This document shows positions 45,902 through 57,017 of a DNA stretch of 64,000 bases, in pieces. The notes under the pieces were generated by a model. It saw only the letters and a program-made list of their open reading frames with translations. It was not told the DNA's origin and did no database searches. The stretch is from Anniella stebbinsi (taxonomy: Eukaryota > Chordata > Lepidosauria > Squamata > Anniellidae). Positions within the stretch are counted from its first letter, which is position 1. Each line of letters opens with the position of its first letter. The stretch covers positions 308,231,154 to 308,295,153 of the forward strand of contig JARDYH010000001.1 of NCBI GenBank assembly GCA_029215795.1, in the 5' to 3' direction. The translations under genes and the position numbers were made by a program.

Positions 45902-45970
45902 TTAGCTTCTTGTGCAGATCTATTTCACTCCCAATAATCTATTCATTGTTTTTTTTTAACTTAGCACTTA
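45902..45970. repeat. 69-bp direct repeat, left copy
   Basis: ttagcttcttgtgcagatct through cttagcactta; about 88% identical to 46845-46915 by eye. It sits directly against the tail of the nested minus-strand L2. Confidence 0.8.
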
Positions 45971-46842
45971 ATAATAACAACAACAGGCAGGGAACAACAA
46001 TAAATATAAATACAAAGACTATAAAATAGATAGAACATTAAATGATCTCCCCGACGAGGCCCGCCTGGCGCCAACTTTGTTATCTTTTCGGCGCCTGGTC
46101 AAGACTTTCCTCTTCTCTCAGGCATTTGGCAATATCTGAGGAGCCTGGGTTTGTTTTGTTTTGTTTTTGTAGTTTTTTGAAGTGTTGAAGTGGTTTTAAA
46201 TGTACAGATTGTGTGTATGTTGTATGTTTTTGCTGTTTTAATTTTTGTATATTGTTTTTAATTGTTTTTAATCCTATGTAAACCGCCCAGAGAGCTTCGG
46301 CTATGGGGCGGTATACAAATGTAATAAATAAATAAATAAAAGCAAATAAAATACATTATTCAAAACATCTTAAAATTCAACTAGGTAAGCCTGCTGGAAG
46401 AGATCGGTCTTCACGGCTCTCTTAAATTCAAGAAGACTGCTAAGTTGTCAAATCTCTCCCAGCAGGCAACTCCACAGAAGAGAAGGTCCTCTGGGTAATA
46501 CTCGTCAGCGTAGTTCTGGCTGATTGAAGTAAAATTTTCCAGAGGACCTAAGTGTGCAGGGCGAATTATACAGGAGAAGGTGATCCCGCAGGTAACCTGG
46601 ACCCAAACCATGTAGAGCTTTAAAGGTAATAACCAACACTTTATACTCCGCCCGGAAACTAATTGGCAGCCAGCGGAGTGATTTTAAAACTGGTGTCATG
46701 TGGTCACCCCTAGATGTACCGGTGACTAGTTGAAGTTTCCGGACAAGGCACAAAGGTAGCCCTATGTACAGTGCATTGCAGAAGTCGACCCTCGAAGTTA
46801 CCAGCACGTTTTCATTTTTACTGCTTGCCCCTCCCTCCTCAC
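45971..46842 (-). mobile_element. L2 3' end, itself interrupted
   Basis: On minus it encodes an L2 ORF2 C-terminal segment (SRVDFCNALYIGLP, then VLKSLRWLPISFRAEYKVLV and FKALHGLGPGYL) and ends in an A-rich tail at 45971-46033 and 46343-46390. A second L2 end (46034-46342) is inserted in the tail. Confidence 0.75.
46034..46342 (+). mobile_element. L2 3' end inserted in the tail of another L2
   Basis: Begins gatctccccgacgaggcccg (the DEARL-like C-terminus of ORF2) and runs to gagcttcggctatggggcgg and (ATAA)n. It resembles the terminus of the 58-kb L2 closely, so it is the younger insertion. Confidence 0.8.
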
Positions 46843-46844
46843 AC

Positions 46845-46915
46845 TTAGCTTCTTGTGCAGATCTGTTCCACTCCCAACAATCCATTCATTGAATTTTTTT
46901 AAACTTAGCACTTAA
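46845..46915. repeat. 69-bp direct repeat, right copy
   Basis: Second copy of the segment at 45902-45970, just past the truncated 5' edge of the nested L2. Both are hAT-derived sequence. Confidence 0.8.
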
Positions 46916-48869
46916 GAGGTAAGGGGTTGATTCTGTATACATAGATTTGAAAAGGAACAATGGCACTGTGATCTCTACAGAAACAAATTCACAGTTTTGA
47001 GAACTGTAGAACCAAGCATCTGTGATAATATCTTCTAGATAGAAAAATTGCCCAATAATCTTACAGAAACCTCTGAAAGAGCATGACATTGTGAATGGAT
47101 TAATGGAATTCATTTACCAAAAAATCTAAACATTGTATGAATATACAGCCTTATGCTACATAATTAAAAACTAATCCTTAATTCATGATGAATAACCTTT
47201 GGACTATAATGTTTCTTAAATAGAAAACTATTTTTAGAGAGATTTTTTCTCAAAAAGCATTTCATAAAAAATCCAATTTAAATCAAACAAATCTGATTTA
47301 AATTTTAAAAATCTGATTTTTTAAATTTAAAAATAATAATTGATTTTTATCCACCCTGAGCACAAGTAAAATTGCAGTTTAAGAGCGTAATCCTATGGGG
47401 TGCACATCTAATAGACAGAGGGCTCTGAGTTCAGAGCTCTCTGCCTTGCTGGCAGAGCAAGAGAAGGATGAAGGCAATTTTGCCTCAGTTTAAAATACAA
47501 AAAAGCCGTTAGGCGGGCCTCTGAGCCAAACTGACTTACCTTTTAGTGGGCAGAGAGGTGACTGGAGAGGCTATAGGAGTATCCCAGCTTCTCCTCTCAC
47601 CTTAGCATTCCTGCTTTTCTCCCTCTCAGACCTCTCTTGTGACCTCGTAAGAGAAACTTTCCACAGCAGTTGGGAGGAATGATCCACGACTGGATCTCCT
47701 CCATGCACAGAAACAAGATCTGCATCATCCTATGGCACCCCAGATGCTGTGTAGGGGACATGGGATTACTCTCCATGTGTTTTAGGCTGCAATCCCATAA
47801 CTGCTTACCTGAGAGTAAATAATATTGAATTCATTGGGGCTTACTTCTGAGTAAACATGTATAGATTTGCACCATTAATGAAGGGCATTAAATGTAACTT
47901 TTGGGAGAGGGAATGTCTACATCAGTGAGTGTTCTTGTCACTATTAACACTAAAAGCAAACAATCCAATATTCAAAGCCAATGTTCTTCTTAAACAAAAA
48001 GAGAAAATACAATTCATTTGACTGTGTGTGGGAAAACTCAGAGCAAACATGATTAAAGTGATGAAGTCTACTCTTGAAAAACAGTAAATGGTATTAACTG
48101 TATAGTGACCTAGTTTTAGTTTGATGCAGAAGAATATTCCAGCACATATTCATTAAGGTTTTGATTCATACAGTATCAAAGCTTCTGCGCTGTATTTTCA
48201 ACCTCTCATTAAAATACAGCCACATTCAAATGAAATGTTTTCAGTAATTGGTAGCCTATTCTTAAGCAGTGGCAGTCTAGTATAGTATCTATATCTAAAG
48301 ATTAAAGTGAATGCCTCAGGTTTAGATCCTCAAAGCTACTCCTGATCTCAGTTATTCCTAAATGATGGGTAAGGAACCCACCAGTAGATTTCAGGAATCT
48401 TGTATAATTACCACCGAGCTGCAATGAAGCTGCTATTAGCAATAATGCAGCCCATAAGTCTATAGTAGCAACATACAGTTAAAATATCAAAGTAAGACAT
48501 TTTGAAGTTGTTGCATGCTCTAGAGAGTGTTAAGGAACAAACGTGTTCTAATATAATAGCTCCATTATGTTCTATGGACTTTCCAAGTTCTGGAATAAAG
48601 GGCACTTAGCAACCATAATGAAAGCAGCTTTTAGAACAAGGAAAGTACCAAGGGTATGGGCCTGAGCAGATATAACATTTCAATAGCTTGTCCTCAACTC
48701 AGCAGCTACCAATATTTAAAAACACCTCGCACTGTACAAAAAGAGCCTTGCTTTTCCTGGTCCGAATACTTTGAATTAAGTATTGAATTAAGGGGCTCAA
48801 GCTTTCCCTTGTGTTAAGCAACCTTCCCGCCCACCCCACCCAAGTTGGGGTCAGTTACCCAGAGGCATT

Positions 48870-48950
48870 TGGTTAGTCACTGTGAGGAGGATGGTGGACT
48901 AAATGGACTGTGTCTGATTCAGCAGCGCTTTCATATGGGGTACAACCTAA
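48870..48950 (+). mobile_element. CR1-like 3' scrap
   Basis: ggatggtggactaaatggac, then tctgattcagcag; the last part of the repeat seen at 16.4-16.7 kb. Confidence 0.45.
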
Positions 48951-50149
48951 GTGTCTACTAATCCTAATACAGATACTAACGCAGGAGAATGTGCCAGCCC
49001 ATATCCTAGAGGGCACCAATGCCTGGGAATGTTTTACCCACAGTAACGTTTTCATAGCTATATAGCCAGCACCATTCTAAGAGAAGAAACTTATAGCAAA
49101 GCTACTGAATTAAAGTCCCACCAGAGCAAAAATCCCTCCCAGAAAAGCTCCTGTTTCTCCTTCACTCTACTGTATACCAGGGACAGCTCCAGGTGTTTAG
49201 GAGCCCTTGGCAACTCGCTGTCCAATAAACTCCTGTCTTTTTTGCTAGGTTTGCCACTTTCTTTTCCTTCCTTGGAGCAAGGATAGGCAGTGGAAGCTGT
49301 CACTTGCCACCACTACCAAACACCCACCTAAGCAGGTAGAACACCTGCTCTTAACAGCAATCACTGGAGAGAGAGAAGACAAATGAGCAAGCAATATGAG
49401 GATGTGGTAGCAGCTGCTACTACCTGACATTGCTGCTCACTCACTACTCCGCCAAACAGCAATGGTGACCATGAACATCAACTGCTGTTGCTTGATCATC
49501 TGCCCTCTCCTTTTTAACAGCGGCTGCTGTGCTGTTACTAACAACCATCACAGCTTGCAAGAGAGCAGAGAGCAGCAACTTTCCCTTTTACAGCTAGGGC
49601 AGAGAAGAGGGAGGAGGTGTCATTGCAGAGATATACCTGACAGGATTGAGTCTACACACTTCCAAGTGATTAATGTGCATTAATGCACATGTTGGCTTCT
49701 CCATCAGAAAATCAGAGCAAAGTCCTTGTTGAGGATTGTTCACATTCCACCACTGGTACATATGCTAATGCTTACGAGGAAGAGGCATTGCTTGCTTGCC
49801 TGCTCTCAGCAGCAGTGGCTGCTGTTCCTAGCAGTCACCACTGTTCACTGACAGGCAGGTGAACAAACAGAGACTGTGGCTCCCTCTGCATTAGGAGTCA
49901 GCACACTCAGGCAACTAATGAGGTTTCAAGAGGGCCCAGAGCTGACCCACGACCTGCCTTTAGAAGTATCCATCATGCCCTCCTCTGTCCCTGGGCAGCA
50001 GCAGCAAGGATTTCAACCCACAATCCCCTCCACCCACTCCTCTTTCAGGGTAGGTGGATGAGTTCCATTTCCTCCACCAGAGAAGCAAAAAAAAGTCACA
50101 ACTCCCAAGAGAAACATGGTAGAGCAAGTAGAGGGGAGGTGCTATGTCT
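48951..50149. other. unassigned DNA between proximal and distal CpG blocks
   Basis: GC content rises and CAG/CTG-like short runs (agcagcagcaagg near 49.99 kb) appear. I see no exon and no repeat family I can name. Confidence 0.4.
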
Positions 50150-50800
50150 GGTCACCATCGCCACTCGTCCGCTCACTCGCTCCCCCTGTCAGGCGAGCAG
50201 CAATGTTAGCAAGGAGTAGCAGCTGTCCTCTTCTGCTTACTCACATGTCTTCTCTCTTTCGGCAACGCTCGCTACCTTCTGGCTCAGGTAGTTGATGGGC
50301 GCTAAGCAGCAGTCTCCACTGCCTGCCTCTTGACCGGAGACGGAGGGAGCAGGGGCGAGCGATCGAGGGAAAGGAGGGGGTTCCCTGGACAGCAAATTGG
50401 TATGGACCCCTCAAACTCTGTCGCCGCCCAGGATAGAGGGGGACGGGGGTGGAAAGCAAATGGGCCTAATCCCGGGCAGGCAGCAGTGGCTATGTCTACA
50501 GTTGCCTCAGTGACTGGCGGTAGGCCTTCGGCCCTTGTCCGCTGCCACCGTTTCCTCACGCCATCTGGCCCGTGCTTCTCGGGCTCCAGCACACACACGA
50601 CGGGCATTTACATCAACAGTAGTGGGGCGGACTTGTGCTTCCGATCAGCAACCGGGGAACCAGGATGGAAGTACTAATTTGTCAGACCCCGACCGTCTCA
50701 CAGCAACGGGCTTTCTCTATACACTCCACACCCACATTGCCCTCGCCAACTTCTTCCCACACCAGAGAAGGTAATCTTTCACAAAGGAAGGGACACTTAC

Positions 50801-50860
50801 CTAGGCCAAATTTGGCCAAGCGGTAAGGTAAATCTTGGGCCGCTCCTCAGTAGGGTTTGA
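50801..50860 (-). other. CKAP5: candidate non-coding first exon of CKAP5 (distal promoter)
   Basis: A consensus minus-strand donor (GGCCTAG|gtaagtg) sits at 50801/50800, just downstream of a cluster of promoter motifs. The transcript start is not visible; the right end given is a guess based on the CCAAT cluster at 50885-50951. If used, it splices over about 17.8 kb to exon 2 at 32977. The competing candidate is at 43885. Confidence 0.42.
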
Positions 50861-50961
50861 AATCACCAACGCAGGCCACACCTCCCAATATCCTTGGCTG
50901 TCACTGGTTGCCGCTAAGCCCGCCTCCTTTTCCAATCGAGAACTTTATTGGGCAATTTGAA
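50856..50961 (-). promoter_or_regulatory. CCAAT/CHR-like promoter cluster, distal CpG block
   Basis: Three CCAAT boxes lie in 67 bp (50885-50889 and 50932-50936 on plus, 50947-50951 on minus). There is a GC box (50918-50927) and two TTTGAA hexamers (50856-50861, 50956-50961). NF-Y sites plus a TTTGAA CHR element are the known arrangement of cell-cycle genes bound by DREAM/MuvB, which suits a mitotic gene such as CKAP5. The motifs are seen; their function is inferred. Confidence 0.45.
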
Positions 50962-51189
50962 CTGGCAGCTGCGGGTACGTTCCTATGGGAGCGGTTTTCA
51001 GTGCCCGCCTGCCCGCTCAAGCGGGCTGCTGTCTCTCATCCGTTTGTTTCCTCAGCAACCTCGGCCGCTTTGAGCAGGTGCTTCAGGCCTCAGAGACAGC
51101 CTCTTTAATACTTCCCGGAAGTTTTCATGCCCAACCGCTTTCTATTTCAGAGTCTAGCGGAAAAAGCGGAAGGGGCTAAGGAGGGAGGC

Positions 51190-52329
51190 AAGGCGTAGCC
51201 CGGCAGTGTTTAATGAGAGCTCCGAAGAGACTCTTCTCCTGTAGGTTTGTAACTGCCACGTCACAGGCAGGCACAAATCCCAGTAGTGTAGTGTTTTCTG
51301 ACATGGAGATAGCATAATAGAAAAAAAAACCTTACTTCTCACTTTTCTGTCTGTTAATAAAGACACAAACGTCGGGAGTTGGGTGGTGCTTCATTGTTAC
51401 TCCAGTGATACGGGCAGGGTACTCCTTTATAATTTATTTTTTTACCATTTAAAACATATAACCTTCAACATTGTATAGATTAAAAAAGAAACGTTCGGTG
51501 TACCAGACGGGTGTAGGAATAGAGTCTGCTGCTCGACAGTGCTAAGCTCACGGGCATGGTCAGGTTAACTATGGGGTGGGGGGGTCATCAAAATTCAAAC
51601 CATAAACATTCCATCAACATAAGCCAATATACACTGCATCCAAATCGGGGGGGGGGGGGGGAACACTTGGTGAGAACATAGGTACTAAGTTAGCAATTTT
51701 ATGCATGAATAGACAGAAAAAAGTCCTACATTTCCCAGCATTCCCCAGCCAACCTAAACATGTATAGGGTTTCTGTTAAGCATGCATAAGATTGTGCCCT
51801 AAAGCCTATTTAATAGATATTGTTCAAGTGGTGGAGGATAGATTTATTTCATGTCTCCAAATATTTAAATAGTGGAAGGATGCCTCACATCTTGTTTAAT
51901 GACCATGAAAATACTCCTAGCAAATTAGACAGACAATACAGGATTAGGAAAACAATTCAATTTTTTACCACCTTGTGTGAAAAAAGGTGATTAAATTGTG
52001 TTAACTGATACATCATGTATCTTAAGTTTCTGAATACACTTAAACATTCCTGGGAGGAAAGTGGTGTGACATTCTAGGCGACAGAAAACCATGTTTTATA
52101 AATGGGATTTCCCCCTGCCCTGTTCTAAAACCTACAAGGCATTTCTAATTCGCATTAGTTATTTTTAGAACAAAATATAACCTGGTTATGCTATTTATTC
52201 CCAAATTAATTATCCCCAAAAGAATATTTCTGAAAAATGTAATCTTAGTATTGGGATACATTGGCTGCATGAGCCCACTCTACCCATGTTTATTCAGAAA
52301 ATTTCACTTTGTTTAATGGGGCTTACTTC
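51190..52329. other. intergenic DNA upstream of CKAP5
   Basis: No exon of the expected vertebrate neighbour (LRP4 in mammals) is recognisable. A short inverted-dyad scrap lies near 51.76-51.80 kb. Confidence 0.4.
51647..51661 (+). repeat. 15-base G run
   Basis: Homopolymer G tract immediately followed by gaacac. It could stack as a G-quadruplex only with other runs; as read, its exact length is uncertain. Confidence 0.8.
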
Positions 52330-52690
52330 CCAACATAAAGAACATAAGAGCCTATATAGGTCAGCAAGCGGTTTACATATTAGCCAACCATCTGCCTGTG
52401 GGAAACTCACAAGTAGTACGTGTGTGCAACAGCATCCTCCCACTTATGTTCTCCACCCAGGAGTTCTAGTATTGAGAGAGGGAGGGAAAAGTTTCCCTAT
52501 CCACTATCTCCAAACCATGAATAATTCTGTACACCTTTCTCCCCTTACTTGCCTTTTTTCTAAGATAAATAATCCCAGATATTGTAAGCTTTCCTCAAAG
52601 TGGAACTGGTCCAGCCCATTTATAATTTTGAGTGCCCTTGTCTATTGCCCTTTCTATTCTTTCCCACGTAAATGTGCATAGGATTGCTGC
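52330..52690 (-). mobile_element. CR1-like 3' fragment
   Basis: On plus: agaacataagagcctatata, then tagccaaccatctgcctgtg and ccctatccactatctccaaa. Same family as 24.0-24.7 and 37.7-38.0 kb, with an internal deletion. Confidence 0.65.
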
Positions 52691-53239
52691 CTCAATTTAT
52701 TTTCCTTATTAATTTTAGTTCATAACTTTCTCTAGATCCAAAGTTCAAGTTGGTAAACAAACTCTCATTGGTCCTGACTCTCATGGGGCTCAGCCCAGCC
52801 CAGCTGTCTTTCCTTCCCTCTGCAAAACCCAAGTTGTTTCAAGCAGAGGAATAAATAAAGGAAGAAAGTGAACTACAGTAGAGTATGGGAGAGTTCCCCT
52901 CCTGTCACGCCAAATTATGGGTGGACAGAAAAAGGAAAGGACATTGGGAGGGTCAACGGAAGAGATGATTCCATAAAACAGCCCAATCTTAAATTAAGCC
53001 TCTTATTGTTCCTCACCTCCTTAGAGACTAGCCATCATTCTCTCTTGCCCTGCCTTTCAAGTCCAATCTTTTCTGCCGCTTTGAACTCAGTCTGCAGAGC
53101 TTAGAGTGACGATTCAAGTAACCAATAGAAGGACATTCCTTGGCCTGAAGCAGCCAATCAAGAGACAAGAGGCTGGATTTTCATGTTTCCGCGTTAACTG
53201 TTTCCATGCCGGTCAACGGTGTCTTCAACAAGATTAGGT

Positions 53240-53425
53240 GAGGCTTTTTTTATTTTATTTATTTATTATTGCATTTATATCCTGCTTTTTTCCCTCCAAG
53301 GAACCCAAAGTGGCATACATAATCCTCTTCTCCATTTTATTCCACAACAACAACCCTGTGAGGAAGGTTGGGCTAAGAGTCTATGACTGACCCAAAGTCA
53401 CCCAGTGGGTTTCCAAATTAGAATT
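53240..53425 (-). mobile_element. tRNA-type SINE, 3' part
   Basis: On plus: T-rich run, ttgcatttatatcctgcttt, then acaacaaccctgtgaggaag and acccaaagtcacccagtggg. Shares this body with 56680-56915 but lacks the tRNA-like head. Confidence 0.65.
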
Positions 53426-53657
53426 AAAATGAGAATCTGGAATATTGCTAGGACGGTGGTTCCCCCAGGGTAGGATGCAGAAAATCCAGGCTGCCTTGGC
53501 CCAATAGCAGCAAATGGAGGCTATGCTAAAGGCCACCTAGTTTTACAGAGGGAGGGAAGAAGAGAAGCAGGCTTGGCCCTGCCTTTTACTTCTCCCATTA
53601 CACTGATGACGATCAGAGTGGAATCTCTTAGGCAGTCACGGGATAAGGGGAGACATT

Positions 53658-54604
53658 GGCTGGCTTCGGACAATACTTTAGTCAATTGTGGGTTGAGTAG
53701 CCAACTCACAGTTGGTTATTTTGTGGGTACTCCCCACACAACATATTCCTACACAACTGTGGGTGGTTGGGGCTGGCATTGAGTGGACTAATAGGCTGCA
53801 TTCGGACAACACATTAAGCAACTGAGGGGGGGAAACAATTGTCAGTTGTGTTGCTTATTTTGTTGTGTGGAGGGTAACATAATGCTCACAAACTACTGAC
53901 GGTATGCTATTCTGCCCAAATGAGCAACTGTGAGAAACAACTGGCTTGCAAGTTGTTTAGCTCGAAGTCAGTTGTTTAAAGTGTTGTGTGGAGGGGTGAG
54001 TGTGTTAATGGCGTGCGGTGAGTGGGTTAAAACACAAGCCCATAGAGGCAGGCGGCAAGAGTGACCAAAGTAGGCTGACCAGATAAAATCCAGGTCAGGG
54101 CTCATGTAACTTTAATAGTTGTAGAGAAAAGGGAATTTCAGCCAGTGTCATTTGTATGCAATTAGTTCCTGGTGATATTCCCTCTTCATCACAACAGTTA
54201 AAGGTGCAAGCACTATACTAGAGTGATCATATACAAAAGAAGGCAGGGCCCCTGCAACTTTAACAGTTGTGATGAAGAGGGAATTTCACCAGGAACTAAT
54301 TGCATACAAATGACACTGGCTGACATTCCCTTTTCTCTACAACTGTTAAAGTTACATGAGCCCTGACCTGGATTTTATCTGGTCACCCTAGACCAAATGC
54401 GGCGGCTGCCACTCTGGTACAACTGGTGCAACTTGCAGAGGCTGCTGGGATAGAACTGGGAGGAGGGTGGGGAGTGGGGCGGGGGCTGTATCAGTCAAAT
54501 GCTGGATTGACTATTAGTTCACTCAACATACCCACAAAAAAAATAACCAACTGTGAGTTGGCTACTCAACCCACCATTGACTAATGTGTTGTCCGAATGC
54601 AGCC
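53658..54604. mobile_element. nested inverted-repeat (MITE-like) element
   Basis: Outer arms 53658-53733 and about 54529-54604 pair: ggctggcttcggacaatac with the reverse complement of gttgtccgaatgcagcc, and both share gggttgagtagccaactcac. A second terminus of the same family (ggctgcattcggacaacaca, 53794-53813) lies inside, and a large hairpin is embedded. The termini are related to 28286-29460. No transposase. Confidence 0.65.
54071..54390. repeat. hairpin element, two 140-bp arms
   Basis: Arms 54071-54210 and 54251-54390 are inverted repeats about 95% identical over 140 bp by eye, around a 40-bp spacer. Termini read taggctgaccagat and, inverted, tagggtgaccagat. The spacer contains a diverged third copy of the arm start (agtgatcatatac). 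Fold-back repeats with this end are widespread in squamates. Confidence 0.8.
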
Positions 54605-54644
54605 CCTATGTTGAGGGTTTTGTTGTTGCTGTTGTTGTTTGACC

Positions 54645-54825
54645 CAGAATAGTTCTTTTAAATGGATATTGTATTTATAACGTGTTTTTATGCTCTTTAT
54701 GGTTTAAAATTTTGTATATTGGTTTTTTAATGTTCAATGTTTTTAATTTTTGTAAACCGCCCCGAGAGCTTCAGATATGAGGCAGTATATAAGTGCAATA
54801 AATAATAATCATCATCATCATCCTT
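54645..54825 (+). mobile_element. L2 3' tail
   Basis: ttttaaatggatattgtatt through aaccgccccgagagcttcag to an AATAAT/ATC microsatellite. It is the uninterrupted equivalent of the split tail at 12160/12810. Confidence 0.7.
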
Positions 54826-56679
54826 CGATGGAGCAGTAAAATGGAGCGATGTAAATAGTGGGGTCCCCTAAACATCTATACTGGGACTAGTGCTTTTTCA
54901 TTTGTTTAGAAATTACCTGGAGTTGGGGATGAGCCATGAGCTGGCCAGGTTTGCTGATGACACCAACTTATTTAAGGTTGTTAAAACAAAGAGTGAAGAG
55001 CTCTAAAAATATCTCTCCAGATGGGGAAATGGCAAATGCCGTTCAATCTAATCATGTGTAAAGTGATGAACATCCGTTAAAAAAAATCCTAATTTCACAT
55101 ATTCATATTGCTGTAATGCCTTTATTAGGCCAACCAAAAGATCACACACACGCACACACACACACAGAGTTCAATCTTTCCAGATCCCCAGATCTCTTCT
55201 TCAGGCAATATGTTATAACAGGCACATGCTTTGCATTTTGAAATTTGTAGGTGTACCAATATATACCAAAACTAATGTAGCAATGTTGAGAGGAAAGCAA
55301 TACAGCCTTTTTAGAGTCATGTAATGGCCAGCTTGCCTAATTATATTTATCATCTGGGTCATATTAAGGTTGCAGTCCTATACAGTAATTGGAAGTAAAC
55401 CCCATTGAACACAGTGAGACTTGTAACTTAACATAAAGATGATCAGGGTTTGCAAATTCCAAGTCAAAAGCTTTAGGGAGGTTGCATTTTTTTTTTAAGT
55501 TGCATGCTGGCAAAGGTGACATTTAATTGTAGCCTTGTAAGATTCATATTACATAATGAAGCTGTAAAGCTTTCTCCAAACATGGGTTTCCACTCTGCAT
55601 TATAATCATCTCCAGTCAGTGTGACCACTTGTCAGGGATGATGGAAGTTGTAGTCCAAGAAATATGGGAGCCCAAGATTTGGGGGCCACTAGAGTAAATG
55701 ATAATGATGGACTCTTCACCTGCTTTAAACTGAACCTTTTTTTCAGGGCGGCACAGATGCGCATTGTTCTACTTCCAAGTCAGTCTCTGTAGGCTTTATA
55801 CATTCAACTCCAGCCTATGTTAAAGGTGACATCTGAAGGCGAAAATACAGTCTTCAAGACTATTTGGCAACAATCCTCAAATCATTTTACTTCAAATAAA
55901 GTGGCTTGGGAATTGCCATCTTGATTTTGTAAAAGACAGTACATTTTGCTTTCCTGATTAGTGGTAGGTACAGCTTTGTCAGCTATGGAAAAATTGCTTA
56001 AAGCGTTATGAATAGAGCTACTTTCTCTAGCCAGATTGTGGATGGTATAGCAATATACAAGCACAATGAGCCTTTTTAGAAGAAACAGAATGGACCATTG
56101 CCAACCCCACAGCTGAATCCTACTTTTTGGAAATGAGAAGCACTCTATTGTTGCCTTATTTTACACTAGTGAACCACTTACACAAAATAATGGCTGTAGT
56201 GAAATGTGAATTGCATCTGTTGTTTATAGGTAGACATACATTTACTTATATTGTTTGTTCATTCATGTTGTGCTTGAAGCAGCACTTTCCTGCTGGTTAG
56301 GAGACAAGCAATGATTTAAACCAAGTTTCCCATTTTGAAATGGATATTATTTGCTGACCAGACATGCATTCTGATTGTTACAACAATTAAAACATAATGA
56401 TTTCCAAGTAGATATTGTTGTGATTATTACTATTATCCATTTTTTTTTCACTCCTGGAGGTTTTTCCAGATGGACATGATAGACTTTGCCAAGTCATGCT
56501 GTCTTTTACCGATTCAGGAATTTCTTGACTATTGAACATGTTTTAAGAATGACTGCTTTCTGGATGTTGGTGTGGATGTATTTTGATAGACCCGGTTTCT
56601 GAAGGTTTTCTGTATAGGTTTTTTTAAAAAATTTAATGTCGGTGACTGATGTGACTAATGGAATAATTGTGACCTTTTA
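54826..56679. other. intergenic DNA
   Basis: No gene seen. Contains an interrupted (CA)n at 55142-55167, a gcagtcctatac-type scrap at 55365-55440 and a half copy of the 2043 fold-back at 55.62-55.66 kb. Confidence 0.45.
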
Positions 56680-56915
56680 TTATTATTGCATTTCTGTCTC
56701 GCCTTTTTTCCTCTCACAAAGAACCCAAGGCAGCTCACACAGTCTTCCTCCTCTCCATATTATCCTCACAACAACCCAGTGAAGTGGGTTAGGCTGAGAA
56801 TCAGTGACTGATCCAAAGTAATCCAGTGAGTTTCATCGCCAAGGGGGGACTAGAATCTAGATCTCCCGAATCCCAGTCCAACACTCTGGCCACTTCACCA
56901 TACTGGCTCTCTTTG
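56680..56915 (-). mobile_element. tRNA-derived SINE, near full length
   Basis: On minus it starts gagagccagtatggtgaagt with a tRNA-like head (gccagagtgttggactggga), passes the shared body (cagtcactgattctcagcct) and ends in ATAATA. This is one of the commonest squamate SINE types. Diverged. Confidence 0.7.
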
Positions 56916-56995
56916 TCTGCTTTTATAACCTAGAAGTATAATCCAGAATCTTTGGTAATACATGCCTTGGGTATAAAAGCAACCCAGGTTTCCTT

Positions 56996-57017
56996 ATATA
57001 TATATATATATATATAT
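56996..57017. repeat. (TA)n microsatellite
   Basis: About 10-11 TA units in AT-rich DNA. Confidence 0.9.

Larger units (their letters stand above)
45714..47358. mobile_element. hAT element with 8-bp target duplication and nested LINEs
   Basis: Termini cagggtggatttgattt (45714 on) and the reverse complement of ttgatttttatccaccctg (47340-47358) are the ends of a well-known amniote hAT. Flanks agcgcaag (45706-45713) and agcacaag (47359-47366) form an 8-bp duplication with one mismatch. About 0.87 kb of L2 sequence plus a 69-bp duplicated segment interrupt it. No transposase ORF. Confidence 0.85.
50150..51180. promoter_or_regulatory. distal CpG-rich block
   Basis: A GC-rich, CpG-dense stretch in otherwise AT-rich DNA, as expected of an unmethylated vertebrate promoter. 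It contains the donor at 50801 and the CCAAT cluster. Open reading frames here on both strands are a by-product of GC content and resemble no family I know. Confidence 0.6.

Noticed and set aside
50302..50774. Overlapping ORFs of 79-115 codons in the distal CpG block
   Set aside because: Open on both strands because of GC content; Ser/Arg/Gly-rich noise.
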